Positions 41,561-49,955 of a DNA stretch of 64,000 nucleotides are shown here, one piece after another (the first letter of the stretch is position 1; the number at the start of each line of letters is the position of its first letter). Both the position numbers and the translations under genes were made by a program. The notes beneath the pieces are model-generated. The model had not been told where the DNA came from, ran no database searches, and saw only the letters and a list, made by a program, of their open reading frames with translations. The stretch spans positions 124,001-188,000 of the forward strand of contig JANXEW010000001.1 of NCBI GenBank assembly GCA_025057995.1, read 5' to 3'. This DNA is from Thermofilaceae archaeon (GTDB lineage: Archaea; Thermoproteota; Thermoprotei; Thermofilales; Thermofilaceae).

Positions 41561-41706
41561 CTGTAGACTTAGGTGCTTGTCTTCTGCATGGGTACGGATT
41601 CCGGAGCGTTTACACGCGTTTTTCAGTCTCCCTACAGGGAAAACAGCTTGTTGACAAAAATAAGTCTATGGACCATAATGGAGGGACACGAAGCTGACGC
41701 CGAGAA

Positions 41707-41716
41707 ATTTTATATA
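41707..41716 (+). promoter_or_regulatory. TATA box for the flavin reductase-like gene
   Basis: ATTTTATATA is centred about 25 bases before ATG 41737, with no ribosome-binding site in between. A leaderless start is likely. Confidence 0.55.
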
Positions 41717-41736
41717 CTCTATAACGAGCAGAAGCA

Positions 41737-42279
41737 ATGATGCTTGAAGTTAAAAAGTTCTATCTCATTTTGCATCCGAGACCGGCTTACTTGATCGGCA
41801 GCGGAAGAGTCGGCGAGAAGGTCAACTTCATGGCTGCATCTTGGGTTACCCCTATAGCCGAAGAGCCTCCGCTTGTGGGAGTAGCAGTGGGAGTGGATAG
41901 TTACACTCGAGAGTTAATCGACTTTTATCGAGAGTTCACCGTAAACGTGTTACCCATGGAAAAGCTAAACTCTATCTACTACGCGGGGACGAGAAGCGGA
42001 CGCGACGAAGATAAAACGAAGATTGTTAAACCCGTAAAAGGTGAGAAAGTTCAAGCCCCGGCTGTAGAGGATGCCATAGGGGTTCTAGAGTGTAGGCTTT
42101 ACTCGAGTGTAGAAGCTCAAGACGCGATCTTCTACGTGGGCGAAGTTCTAACGGCTAGAGCAGACGAGAGAGTATTCGATGAAAGGAGGGGATGGGACAC
42201 AGCGAGAGTAGACATACCTCTACACAACTGGGGTCGCGGCTTCTACGGACTTGGACGTTTCCAGATGGCTAAATCCTAA
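41737..42279 (+). CDS. Flavin reductase-like FMN-binding protein (flavoredoxin type)
   Basis: A 180-residue protein of the flavin-reductase-like split-barrel family. VNFMAASWVTPIAEEPPLVG (about 29-48) is the conserved FMN-binding region. REFTVNVLP and LECRLYSSVEAQDAIFYVGEV are further family strands. Such proteins use FMN for electron transfer or flavin reduction; in anaerobic archaea they are grouped with flavoredoxins. Two ATGs in a row (41737 and 41740) give near-identical starts. It is a single gene. Confidence 0.82.
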   Translation: MMLEVKKFYLILHPRPAYLIGSGRVGEKVNFMAASWVTPIAEEPPLVGVAVGVDSYTRELIDFYREFTVNVLPMEKLNSIYYAGTRSGRDEDKTKIVKPVKGEKVQAPAVEDAIGVLECRLYSSVEAQDAIFYVGEVLTARADERVFDERRGWDTARVDIPLHNWGRGFYGLGRFQMAKS

Positions 42280-42478
42280 TCTTAGCACGCACCCTTCTTC
42301 AAGGGGCATCTTCCCGGCTGATCAAGAGTCGAATAACACGACACTACGCTCGCTAACAACCGGAGGGCTTAACAAGCTGTCGAATAAAAACGATAAGTCA
42401 AATTTTCGGATGATTAGCGTAAACACAGTTCAAATAGGCATCGGCATATCAGCTTAAGACGTAGAGTACAAATATAGT

Positions 42479-42724
42479 CTACTCTTCCTCCTCTTCCTCC
42501 AATTCCTCCTCCCCCCAAACCAATTGAGTGTGAGTCTTCTCCTCCTCGGGATGTCTGCTAAGATGTTCTTCTAACGAAGCTTTACTCTCCATCTTCTTGC
42601 CGCACTTGGGGCAGACTAGGTAGAAGGGGCCTCCGGGCTTGTGCCATGCGTTAAAGTGAGCGTCGAGGTCATCCTGATAGTAGAAAAGTGCTTCACACTC
42701 AGGACACTTTAGAAGACTACTCAT
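42479..42724 (-). CDS. Small C2H2 zinc-finger protein with acidic tail
   Basis: An 81-residue protein with two zinc-finger-like units. The first is CPEC followed by HFNAWH (about 8-29). The second is CPKCGKKMESKASLEEHLSRH (about 38-58), a good C2H2 finger. The last 12 residues are nearly all Glu. C2H2 proteins are rare but known in archaea and may bind nucleic acid or protein; the acidic tail argues for a protein-interaction or regulatory role. No partner gene is adjacent. Its regular finger spacing supports a real gene. Confidence 0.75.
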   Translation of the reverse strand: MSSLLKCPECEALFYYQDDLDAHFNAWHKPGGPFYLVCPKCGKKMESKASLEEHLSRHPEEEKTHTQLVWGEEELEEEEEE

Positions 42725-42860
42725 CGGAGAAGATGAAAACTGCCACTCTTTTATCGCTATCGCGTTTCTATATCCCCCTAGCTAGAAAATATATAGCCTG
42801 GACGCCGCTACAAGTTGTGATTAAGGTAGTTATAACAACAAAATCGTCTTTTCATGTATT

Positions 42861-43898
42861 TTAGTATTCCAGGGAGAGATCTATGGTTGCTTCAAGAACG
42901 TCCATCGAGTAGTCACAGATCCTGCGGAGGCTGTCGGCGATTAACCTTATCACCATGTGTCGCCTAGCATCGCAAGGTTCTTCTAGTATCCTTTCCAAGA
43001 ACTTTTGCTCAGCTTCTACGAGCTTGGGCGGATATTCATCAAGAAGTGTTAAAGCTTTAGTCCTATCCTTGTGGATGAAACACCGTATCGAGTTCTGGAA
43101 GATCTCTTTCGCCAGCTTAGCTATTAATTCAAGCATATCCTCGAGTCCGCTTATAGCCACGTTAGCTTCAACGAGAGATTTAGCGTTCATGGAAATTTTT
43201 TGAGCGTGGTCTGCGCTTCTCTCAATGCTCTTCCCAACAACAGCGTACTCGATTATCTCTTCTAAACTCTTTAACCCTATCTCTTCCACTCCGACGAATC
43301 CCCTGACACCAGCGTTAAGTTGCCTCAAAAGGTACAAGTACAACTTATCTATGAAGTCATCTCTCTCCGTTACATCCATTAGCAATGAAACGTTTCTCTT
43401 AAAGAGCCCCTCCATAGAGTCATCGATCATTCCGCTGGTCACTTGCCCCATCCTTTGAATAACCGAGTTAACGGGTAGCTCCTCCACGTTGACGAGGACT
43501 TGGAGTATCATACAATGCTCTCCATCCTCTAACAGCTCCACTCCTATCATCTTCCTCGATACGACTCTCCTTATCACTTCCCTGTACTTTCTAGCGTCAG
43601 ATGGAAGGTCTATCCTAATCACTTTAAACCCGACAAGGTACCTTGACATTAGTTCACGTATGAGAGTGCCTTCGCTCAAGTTTTCATCAACAACGATCTT
43701 ACTCTCGGGTCTCTTAGCACCTTGTAGAGGTGGTGGAACAAGCCTCAAAGATCCATCTGGCTCCAGGAGTATCGATACCGGAGTCCCTCTATCCAAACCC
43801 ACGCGTTTAGCCCAGCTCTTTGGGAGAGATACTACATAAGTAGATCTCCCTATTAACTGTACTCTTCTTACAATATCTCTATTTTCCATATTAACCAC
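42861..43898 (-). CDS. AbrB-PhoU phosphate-uptake-type regulator
   Basis: A 345-residue protein. An N-terminal SpoVT/AbrB-like swapped-hairpin DNA-binding domain (about 8-55, with RRVQLIGRSTYVVSLPKSW and AKRVGLDRGTPV) is fused to a PhoU-like helical region with two repeats (about 120-345). PhoU repeats bind metal ions and regulate phosphate transport in bacteria. Archaeal AbrB-PhoU fusions are thought to sense phosphate and bind DNA. No pst genes lie nearby. GTG 43898 and ATG 43889 are alternative starts. Confidence 0.88.
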   Translation of the reverse strand: MVNMENRDIVRRVQLIGRSTYVVSLPKSWAKRVGLDRGTPVSILLEPDGSLRLVPPPLQGAKRPESKIVVDENLSEGTLIRELMSRYLVGFKVIRIDLPSDARKYREVIRRVVSRKMIGVELLEDGEHCMILQVLVNVEELPVNSVIQRMGQVTSGMIDDSMEGLFKRNVSLLMDVTERDDFIDKLYLYLLRQLNAGVRGFVGVEEIGLKSLEEIIEYAVVGKSIERSADHAQKISMNAKSLVEANVAISGLEDMLELIAKLAKEIFQNSIRCFIHKDRTKALTLLDEYPPKLVEAEQKFLERILEEPCDARRHMVIRLIADSLRRICDYSMDVLEATIDLSLEY

Positions 43899-43975
43899 TA
43901 TATACCTCTTTATTGTATCCCGTTCTCTTCATTTCTACCCTATAAAAACTTTGGGTGTTTCCATGTACTACTAAT

Positions 43976-44473
43976 CTACAATGCCTTGACACCGTTAAAA
44001 CCAACTAAGAGGGTTCCGCACTCACTACATTTTAAGCTAAAAAGCCAGATCAAGTAACTGTGGGTGGGTGGAGAAGGGGATGCCACGACAGGGTCCACGG
44101 TAACGTCTTCAAGCTCCGGTATATTCAACGGTAAAAACACTACCATGTGTTTTTCCCCCGGCTTAAGCAAAGATACCCGTCTTATTCTTACCCCGTTTTC
44201 ATCTATGGTTCCAACAACATAATCGCCGATTTTAAGTAAGGCATAGGGTCCCGAGGGCCACTTAAAGCCGCTTGTCGTCAGCACAGCTGAAACATACCTC
44301 CGCTTAAGACATTCGAAAACGCCGAGGTTTACAGGATACCCCCACGGCGTCAACCTCCTCGAGTAGTCTTCCTCTAGGTTTCTAACTTTACCCAGTTGTT
44401 TCTGATCAAGTAATAGCGCCTCAATGACGCCTCTCCTACTAAGTACGTTAAGTATTACATCTGCGACATTCAT
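43976..44473 (-). CDS. Hypothetical protein coupled to a Gfo/Idh oxidoreductase
   Basis: A 165-residue protein I do not recognise. It starts with a helix (VADVILNVLSRRGVIEALLL). A beta-rich middle follows, including YALLKIGDYVVGTIDENGV and KHMVVFLPLNIPELEDVTV. A C-terminal CSEC pair (about 153-156) could bind metal or form a disulfide. There is no signal peptide. Its start overlaps the stop of the upstream Gfo/Idh gene by four bases, so they are expressed together. It may be a partner or small-molecule-binding protein in that pathway. Confidence 0.65.
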   Translation of the reverse strand: MNVADVILNVLSRRGVIEALLLDQKQLGKVRNLEEDYSRRLTPWGYPVNLGVFECLKRRYVSAVLTTSGFKWPSGPYALLKIGDYVVGTIDENGVRIRRVSLLKPGEKHMVVFLPLNIPELEDVTVDPVVASPSPPTHSYLIWLFSLKCSECGTLLVGFNGVKAL

Positions 44474-45486
44474 AATTTTACAGGTTTACCCTCAGAGCTT
44501 GATCGGATAACTGCTTCGATAACTCTCACGTTCTCGACCCCGTCGTCAGCTGTTAAAGCGGGCTCGGACGAGCCGAGGATGCAGCGGACAAAGTGGCGAT
44601 CCACTTCCTTGAGGAAACCTACGATTGTTTTGTTAACTCTGTACTGTTTTGCAAGGTGAGGGAAAATATAACCTCTAGAGGATGATATAGAGATGTTTTC
44701 CTTTTCGGTATCGACGTGAACAGCTCCTTTCGTACATACAAGCTCGAGTTTGAAGTCGAAGATTGAAGGCGACGTTTCAGGGAGCACCCAGCTGCTTTCA
44801 AGCAAAGCGAAACCCTCATCGAATTTAAGTATCGCGCCGTAAGCGTCGGGTGTCCCAAGGTCTCTTAAAACTTTGGTTACAGAGGTGGCGTAAACTTCGC
44901 GTACCGGTCCAGTAAAGTACCATCGAGCCAAGTCCACTGTATGACTCATTAAAAAGAACGCTACACTGGACTTAGAAGCCCAGCTCAGCATACCAAGGGG
45001 TACGGAGATGGCGTCGTTTAAGCGAATATAAGCGTGAAGTGGAGTTCCAAGTTCGTCGCCCTGTAGGAGTTCCTTAACGTATCTAAAGGGGGGATTGAAA
45101 CGATTCTCAAAGTTTACCATTAGAAAGAGGTTTCTCTTCTTAGCCTCTAAGGACATCTTCTCAGCCTCCTCCAACTTAGTAGACATAGGCTTTTCTACGA
45201 GAACATGTTTACCGTTTTCCAACGCGATCATGACGGGCTCAAAGTGTAGATGATCAGGCGTGGCTACGATTACAGCGTCGATCTCAGGATTTTTGCAGAG
45301 ATCTAGAGCGCTATAGTGGAAGTTGTCTACCCTGTACTCTTCAGCAACGTGCCGAGCTCTTTCCCTGTTCATATCTGCAACAGCGACGAGGTCTGCCTCA
45401 CCCACCTCTTTTAACGCTGCCACATGAAGGATTCCTTGGTTTCCGAGCCCTACTACACCCACTTTTACCTTTCTACACACGTTCAA
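44470..45486 (-). CDS. Gfo/Idh/MocA family oxidoreductase
   Basis: A 338-residue enzyme. The Rossmann motif GLGNQG is near residues 13-18, and EKPMSTK contains the catalytic Lys. FFLMSHTVDLARW carries the active-site His, but the preceding glycine-rich 'GGG' is replaced by SSVAF. The frame starts at TTG 45486, with GTG at 45480. It leads a two-gene unit with an unknown protein and is divergent from the SCP2/dehydrogenase/kinase/aldolase operon, 69 bases away. That suggests shared regulation and a related substrate. Confidence 0.9.
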   Translation of the reverse strand: MNVCRKVKVGVVGLGNQGILHVAALKEVGEADLVAVADMNRERARHVAEEYRVDNFHYSALDLCKNPEIDAVIVATPDHLHFEPVMIALENGKHVLVEKPMSTKLEEAEKMSLEAKKRNLFLMVNFENRFNPPFRYVKELLQGDELGTPLHAYIRLNDAISVPLGMLSWASKSSVAFFLMSHTVDLARWYFTGPVREVYATSVTKVLRDLGTPDAYGAILKFDEGFALLESSWVLPETSPSIFDFKLELVCTKGAVHVDTEKENISISSSRGYIFPHLAKQYRVNKTIVGFLKEVDRHFVRCILGSSEPALTADDGVENVRVIEAVIRSSSEGKPVKL

Positions 45487-45555
45487 CTGAAAGGATCATC
45501 ATTTTTTAAATTGATCGCAATACTTATTTAAGATTAGATATCAGTAAACGTTCTT

Positions 45556-45903
45556 ATGGGAGTAGAGTATGCGTTAGAGAATTTAGAATCTCGAATGAAG
45601 GTTGTAGTGGAACGTTTTAAGGACCAGGCTGTTATAGAGTCTTTGAGAGACTTTTCGAAAAGAATCGTTTTCGAGTTTCCCGACCTTCGTGTTAGCTATA
45701 CTCTCGAAGTAGAAAATGGTGAGTTGAGAAAAGTGGAAAGAGGTAGCCCTGATCAAGTCGACGTAAAGATTACGATGCCTTCATCGACGTTCGTAGATAT
45801 AATTGATAAAAAGACAAGCCCTATCAAAGAGTACCAACTTGGAAAAATTCGAGTAAAAGGTTCCATGAGCGATTTAATAAAACTGAGAAAGCTTCTTTTC
45901 TAG
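45556..45903 (+). CDS. SCP2-type sterol-carrier-fold protein
   Basis: A 115-residue single-domain SCP2 protein. RIVFEFPDLRVSYTLEVENG, DVKITMPSSTFVDII and QLGKIRVKGSMSDLIKLRKL match the lipid-binding SCP2 fold, including the late 'G.i.v.Gd...' strand. In prokaryotes such domains bind hydrophobic ligands or occur as tails of acetyltransferases. It is the first gene of an operon; the next start follows its stop by two bases. Its link to sugar-acid enzymes is unclear. Confidence 0.8.
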   Translation: MGVEYALENLESRMKVVVERFKDQAVIESLRDFSKRIVFEFPDLRVSYTLEVENGELRKVERGSPDQVDVKITMPSSTFVDIIDKKTSPIKEYQLGKIRVKGSMSDLIKLRKLLF

Positions 45904-45905
45904 TT

Positions 45906-46928
45906 ATGAGAGCTTTAATAACAGCTAATTTTGATAAAGAAGCTCTCAACGAGCTAGGTAAGTATCTCGAAGTCGAGTATAGGGCGTGGAACATTACTAA
46001 ACACGTGTTAAGTCAGACAGAGCTCCTTGAGCATCTTAACTCTTCAAGGTCTGATATCTTAATCGTAGAGCTAGAGCATGTGGATCAAGAGGTTATAGAT
46101 AATGCGAAGGATCTGAAACTCATAGGAGTTTGCAGAAACGATCCTCGCAGAAACGTGGACATCGAGGCAGCTACGGCGAGAGGTATACCGGTCATCTATA
46201 CTCCAGGTAGGAACACGAACGCTGTAGCAGAGCTGGTCGTAGCAGCTATAATTCTACTCCTTCGAAAAATTACGTCCATTAATTTGTCACTGAAGAGCGG
46301 TAGCATCCGAATAGAATCGTTTAAGGACTTCGTGAAATACTACGAAGAATGGAGAGGAGGCGAGCTCTGTGGGAAGACTGTAGGGATTATAGGGCTAGGC
46401 AGAATAGGGTATCGGGTAGCCGAACTCATTCGAGCATTCGGAGCTCAAGTACTAGTCTACGATCCCTATGTTCCCGAGGAGAAGGTGAAAAACGTAGGCG
46501 GAACGAAGGTGGATCTCAAAACCCTTTTACTAAACTCTGATATAGTTACTCTACATGTTCCGCCCCTCGAAACGACGGTAAACATGATAGGTCGAAGGGA
46601 ACTTGAACTCATGAAACCCGGTGCACTGTTGGTTAACTTCTCAAACCCAACGGTGGTAGACGAGGACGCACTTTACGAGGCTTTAAGTCAACGTAGGATA
46701 GCGGGCGCCGCTCTGGATGTCTTCTATGAGGAGCCAGTTGACTCGTCCAACAGGTTTCTTAAACTGGACAACGTATTAGTGACGCCCCATGTAGGGGGTA
46801 ACACCTCGGAAACAGTCAAGAGACAATCCTTCATGATTTTAGATGATGTGCTCAGATTCCTCAGAGGTGAGAAACCCGCTCGTCTAGCGAATCCTGAAGT
46901 GTGGGAGCGATGTCTAAGGATGCTTTGA
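45906..46928 (+). CDS. 2-hydroxyacid dehydrogenase-like protein, catalytic Arg missing
   Basis: A 340-residue D-isomer-specific 2-hydroxyacid dehydrogenase family protein. The Rossmann motif GLGRIG is at 163-168. The catalytic Glu (YEEP, about 275) and His (TPHVGG, 295) are present. The motif that normally carries the catalytic Arg (NxxRGxxVDE) reads NFSNPTVVDE, placing Asn247-Pro248 where Arg-Gly is expected. It may bind NAD(P) but have altered chemistry. Its end overlaps the start of the FGGY kinase gene, and it belongs to the operon SCP2-dehydrogenase-kinase-aldolase. The homologue at 17649-18662 keeps the Arg. Confidence 0.82.
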   Translation: MRALITANFDKEALNELGKYLEVEYRAWNITKHVLSQTELLEHLNSSRSDILIVELEHVDQEVIDNAKDLKLIGVCRNDPRRNVDIEAATARGIPVIYTPGRNTNAVAELVVAAIILLLRKITSINLSLKSGSIRIESFKDFVKYYEEWRGGELCGKTVGIIGLGRIGYRVAELIRAFGAQVLVYDPYVPEEKVKNVGGTKVDLKTLLLNSDIVTLHVPPLETTVNMIGRRELELMKPGALLVNFSNPTVVDEDALYEALSQRRIAGAALDVFYEEPVDSSNRFLKLDNVLVTPHVGGNTSETVKRQSFMILDDVLRFLRGEKPARLANPEVWERCLRML

Positions 46929-48397
46929 TTGTCGTGGATTTCGGTAGCAGCGCGCTTAAAGTACAGGCTGTAACCTTCGAAGGAGATCTGTTAGCTGAAG
47001 AAAAAGAAAAGCCTACAATCGTTAAGGATGAGAGTTCGCTCTCAGTAGAGTACGATAGCGGTGTGGTTACATCCTTAGTACTAGATTGTCTTCGATTAGT
47101 GAACTTGAAAGTCCAGAGGCTTGGTTACAAAGTTAGGGGGATTGGTTGCACTTCTCAGCGTTTCAACATGGTGCTATTAGATAGAGAAGGTAGGGTCCTT
47201 TGTATGAGTCCCAACAACGATCCGAGAGGTTTCCTCGCTAGACTGAATTTAAATGAACAAGATCTTAGGAAGCTCTATAGTTTAACTGGCTTATGTCCAC
47301 CCCAGTTATTCGCCCCAGCTAGGCTAAAATGGTTTGAAGATTACAATGCAGGCGTTCTTTCGAGAGTAGCGAAGATTATGACGATGTGTGACTACCTGGT
47401 CTATACGCTGTGCGATAGAATAGTTACGGATCCTACTAGTGCAGCTGGTAGCATGCTCTTCGACGTAAGAAAGGGGTCGTGGTGTACCGAAGCTTTAGAG
47501 ATTTTCGGTGTTGAGGAGAATAGCTTACCCGAGGTTACGGACACCGGGGAGGTAGTCGGCTACCTGTCGGAGAAAGTTGCCTCAAAAACGGCACTGCCGA
47601 AAGATGTACCGGTTGTCGTATGCGGTGGAGATACTCAGTCTGCTTTCTTTTCGATGCACGTGTTTGACGCTGATGACGCGGGGGTCGTCATGGGACACAC
47701 GATACCCGTAGGGGTCGTCACAAATGAACCTCGACTCGACGAACAGATGCGAACATGGCTTACACCGTTGTTAAGAGAGCGATGGTTGGTAGAAAGCAAT
47801 GCTGGACCCCTCGGCCTCTTTGTAGAATGGTCGCTGGGAAACATCTTTCGAAGCAGCGATTTTTCTATCCTGGACGGGCTCGCTGAACTTGCGCCTCCCG
47901 GAGCAAAGGGATTGTTAATGAAGCTCTACCCCTCCATATCCGACGTAAAGATACTTGGGCACCAGGACGTTCGAGGATTAATTTCTTTACCGCCCCTAGC
48001 CTCCCCCTTTTCAGAGCTTGTGGGACTCGAGGATGTAGCGCGTTCTCTGATAGAGTTTATAGTATTTAGTGTGAAAGCTAACCTTAATCAAGCCTTAACT
48101 GTTGCAAGGCGTAAGCTGAAGAGGGTGGCAGTGACAGGTGGGTTAACTCGTTTAACTTTAATGAGAAAACTCCTTCCCTCAGTCTTGAGTTTTTCAACAG
48201 AGTTCACTAAGCATCATTATGGCACCGCGTTGGGCTGTGCAGCGATGGTTGCAAGAGCCCTCGGCTACTACGCAAGCTTAGAGGACGCCGTTAGAGCAAT
48301 GTCTCCAGTGATTATAGTAGAGCCGATCCAGGAGCTTAAGCATTGTTATGAGCCTATTTACACTAGCTGGCTCTCCTTTTATACCTCTCAAGCGTAG
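46901..48397 (+). CDS. FGGY-family sugar kinase
   Basis: A 498-residue FGGY kinase from GTG 46901. ATG 46910 (MSKDALIVVDFGSS) is the likelier start, overlapping the dehydrogenase gene by 19 bases. The phosphate loop DFGSSALKVQAV, the catalytic-Asp motif VVCGGDTQSAFF and the C-terminal RVAVTGGLTRLTLMRKLL are in place. It is distantly related to xylulokinase and ribulokinase types. Coupled genes for a dehydrogenase-like protein upstream and a class II aldolase directly downstream suggest that it phosphorylates a ketose or sugar acid before aldol cleavage. Confidence 0.85.
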   Translation: MGAMSKDALIVVDFGSSALKVQAVTFEGDLLAEEKEKPTIVKDESSLSVEYDSGVVTSLVLDCLRLVNLKVQRLGYKVRGIGCTSQRFNMVLLDREGRVLCMSPNNDPRGFLARLNLNEQDLRKLYSLTGLCPPQLFAPARLKWFEDYNAGVLSRVAKIMTMCDYLVYTLCDRIVTDPTSAAGSMLFDVRKGSWCTEALEIFGVEENSLPEVTDTGEVVGYLSEKVASKTALPKDVPVVVCGGDTQSAFFSMHVFDADDAGVVMGHTIPVGVVTNEPRLDEQMRTWLTPLLRERWLVESNAGPLGLFVEWSLGNIFRSSDFSILDGLAELAPPGAKGLLMKLYPSISDVKILGHQDVRGLISLPPLASPFSELVGLEDVARSLIEFIVFSVKANLNQALTVARRKLKRVAVTGGLTRLTLMRKLLPSVLSFSTEFTKHHYGTALGCAAMVARALGYYASLEDAVRAMSPVIIVEPIQELKHCYEPIYTSWLSFYTSQA

Positions 48398-49054
48398 ATG
48401 TCGAACATGAAGCATTTGGAGTTAAGGGAAAGAGTAGTAGAAGCATGTAAGTTCATCGAGGAGAAAGGTTTGAATTGGGGGTTTAGCGGAAACATAAGCG
48501 TTCGCTTGCCAGAGAACGGTCTCTACCTAATGACCCCCAGCGGCTTAAGGAAGTCCGGTCTAAGGCAAGAGGACTTAGTAGTAGTCGATGAGCTGGGTAA
48601 CGTAATTGAAGGAGAACGGCCACCTACAAGTGAATACTTAATGCATTTAACAGTGTACAAGGCTAGACCAGATGTAGGAGCAGTAGTGCACGCGCATCCA
48701 CTATACGTTTCTGTTCTAGCGGCTTTGCGTAGAAGATTGGAGCCCCTTTTGGATGAAATCATAGTATATTTAGGCGGTGAAGTTGAAGTAGCTGAGTACG
48801 CTCTCCCGGGCAGTGAGGAGCTTGCAAGGAATGTCGTAAAAGCGCTTGGAGACCGTTGTGCAGTTATCTTAGCAAACCATGGAGCACTGACTTGCGGTAG
48901 CGACCTGGACGAAGCTTTAGACGCTCTCGTCTACCTTGAGAGAGCAGCTATGGTAAGCGTCCTATGTTCTCTGATGGGTAGACCTAACTTGTTGCCGCCA
49001 GAGGCCTTGGAGATCGAGAGACAATTGTATTTGTTAAGGCGAGGTTTAAGCTAG
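48398..49054 (+). CDS. Class II aldolase (fuculose-/ribulose-phosphate aldolase type)
   Basis: A 218-residue class II aldolase/adducin-head protein. Zinc ligands are H98 and H100 in VVHAHPLY and H161 in ANHGAL, with the catalytic Glu in TSEYLMH (E79). The GNISVRLPENG and TPSG loops bind phosphate. Family members cleave L-fuculose- or L-rhamnulose-phosphate or epimerise ribulose-5-phosphate. The ATG start abuts the kinase stop codon with no spacing, so the two proteins should act in sequence: kinase, then aldolase releasing DHAP or a related product. Confidence 0.9.
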   Translation: MSNMKHLELRERVVEACKFIEEKGLNWGFSGNISVRLPENGLYLMTPSGLRKSGLRQEDLVVVDELGNVIEGERPPTSEYLMHLTVYKARPDVGAVVHAHPLYVSVLAALRRRLEPLLDEIIVYLGGEVEVAEYALPGSEELARNVVKALGDRCAVILANHGALTCGSDLDEALDALVYLERAAMVSVLCSLMGRPNLLPPEALEIERQLYLLRRGLS

Positions 49055-49767
49055 TACAACTCGGGCAGGAATGGGCCAAGCATCCTAAGGAACGATATGT
49101 AGCTTGGAGCGTAAACTACGTTCTTCCCTTTTTCAATAGCTTTAAGGATGCTCTTAGCTACATCTTCAGCTGTCACTCTACCCCTGCTGGGTGCTATCCC
49201 ACCTGCACGTTGGTGGAACTCGGTTAGAACTACCCCCGGATACACTAAGATAACCCTCATTCTCCTCTGCTTTAACTCATGTGCGAGAGCTCTCGACGCA
49301 TAGTGGAACGCGATCTTCGTAGCCCCGTAAACAGGAAGTTTTGTCATCAAGAGGTGTATGCCAGCTGTCACAACGTTTACCACGGCAGAACCTTCGTGCA
49401 TGAGGGGAAGCATCCTTCTCGTTAAAGCTATTGGTGCGATGAAGTTGACCGTCACCATAGAGATTAATTCATCGTCGTTGTGTTCTAGTACGCTCTTATA
49501 TAGCCCGAAGCCAGCATTGTTTACGAGAACGTCTACAGAGCCTAAGAATCCTTTTGCCCCCTCTACCACTCGATCTATTTCGCTCAACTTAGATAGGTCA
49601 GCTGCGACGTAGCTAAAGTTTTCTCCTAAATCATTTTTAAGCGAAAGGAGGGCCCCTTCGTTCCTGGCGACTCCGAGAACTCTTCCTCCTGATCTGACGA
49701 TCTCGAGGGAGAGCGCTCTACCTATACCTGATGAAGCACCCGTGACCACAGCCTTAAGCTTGTTCAC
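49051..49767 (-). CDS. Short-chain dehydrogenase/reductase
   Basis: A 238-residue classical SDR. The cofactor motif TGASSGIG is at the N-terminus, NNAGFG in the middle, and the catalytic YGATK (Tyr and Lys) at about 153-157 with a preceding Ser/Thr region. PGVVLTEF closes the active site. It resembles DltE/YqjQ-type SDRs rather than sugar-specific forms. The start is GTG 49767. Its stop overlaps the end of the convergent aldolase gene by four bases. Confidence 0.9.
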   Translation of the reverse strand: MNKLKAVVTGASSGIGRALSLEIVRSGGRVLGVARNEGALLSLKNDLGENFSYVAADLSKLSEIDRVVEGAKGFLGSVDVLVNNAGFGLYKSVLEHNDDELISMVTVNFIAPIALTRRMLPLMHEGSAVVNVVTAGIHLLMTKLPVYGATKIAFHYASRALAHELKQRRMRVILVYPGVVLTEFHQRAGGIAPSRGRVTAEDVAKSILKAIEKGKNVVYAPSYISFLRMLGPFLPELY

Positions 49768-49955
49768 ACCTTCATCCTAGTTAGTATAAGAAAAAAGTAT
49801 CGAACGAGTTCAGCTTTCCTAGCCTTCTTCATCCCTTCTAGAGTCGTTAGTTCCAGCGTTCATCACGACGACTTACATCCTAGAGTTGTTCTCTACTTAA
49901 TTACTTTTTTGTAATCTCTATGATAGCTTCATAAATCCCGTGATAGTATTGAGTT

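Noticed and set aside
41512-41697. Plus-strand frame of 61 codons in the gap between the nucleoside phosphorylase and flavin reductase-like genes
   Set aside because: It overlaps the start of the phosphorylase gene and covers its TATA box; no protein pattern is visible.
45906-46928. The hydroxyacid dehydrogenase homologue considered as a pseudogene because it lacks the catalytic Arg
   Set aside because: The frame is full length, is coupled to neighbouring genes, and keeps the other catalytic residues and the nucleotide motif, so it is listed as a gene with altered active site.
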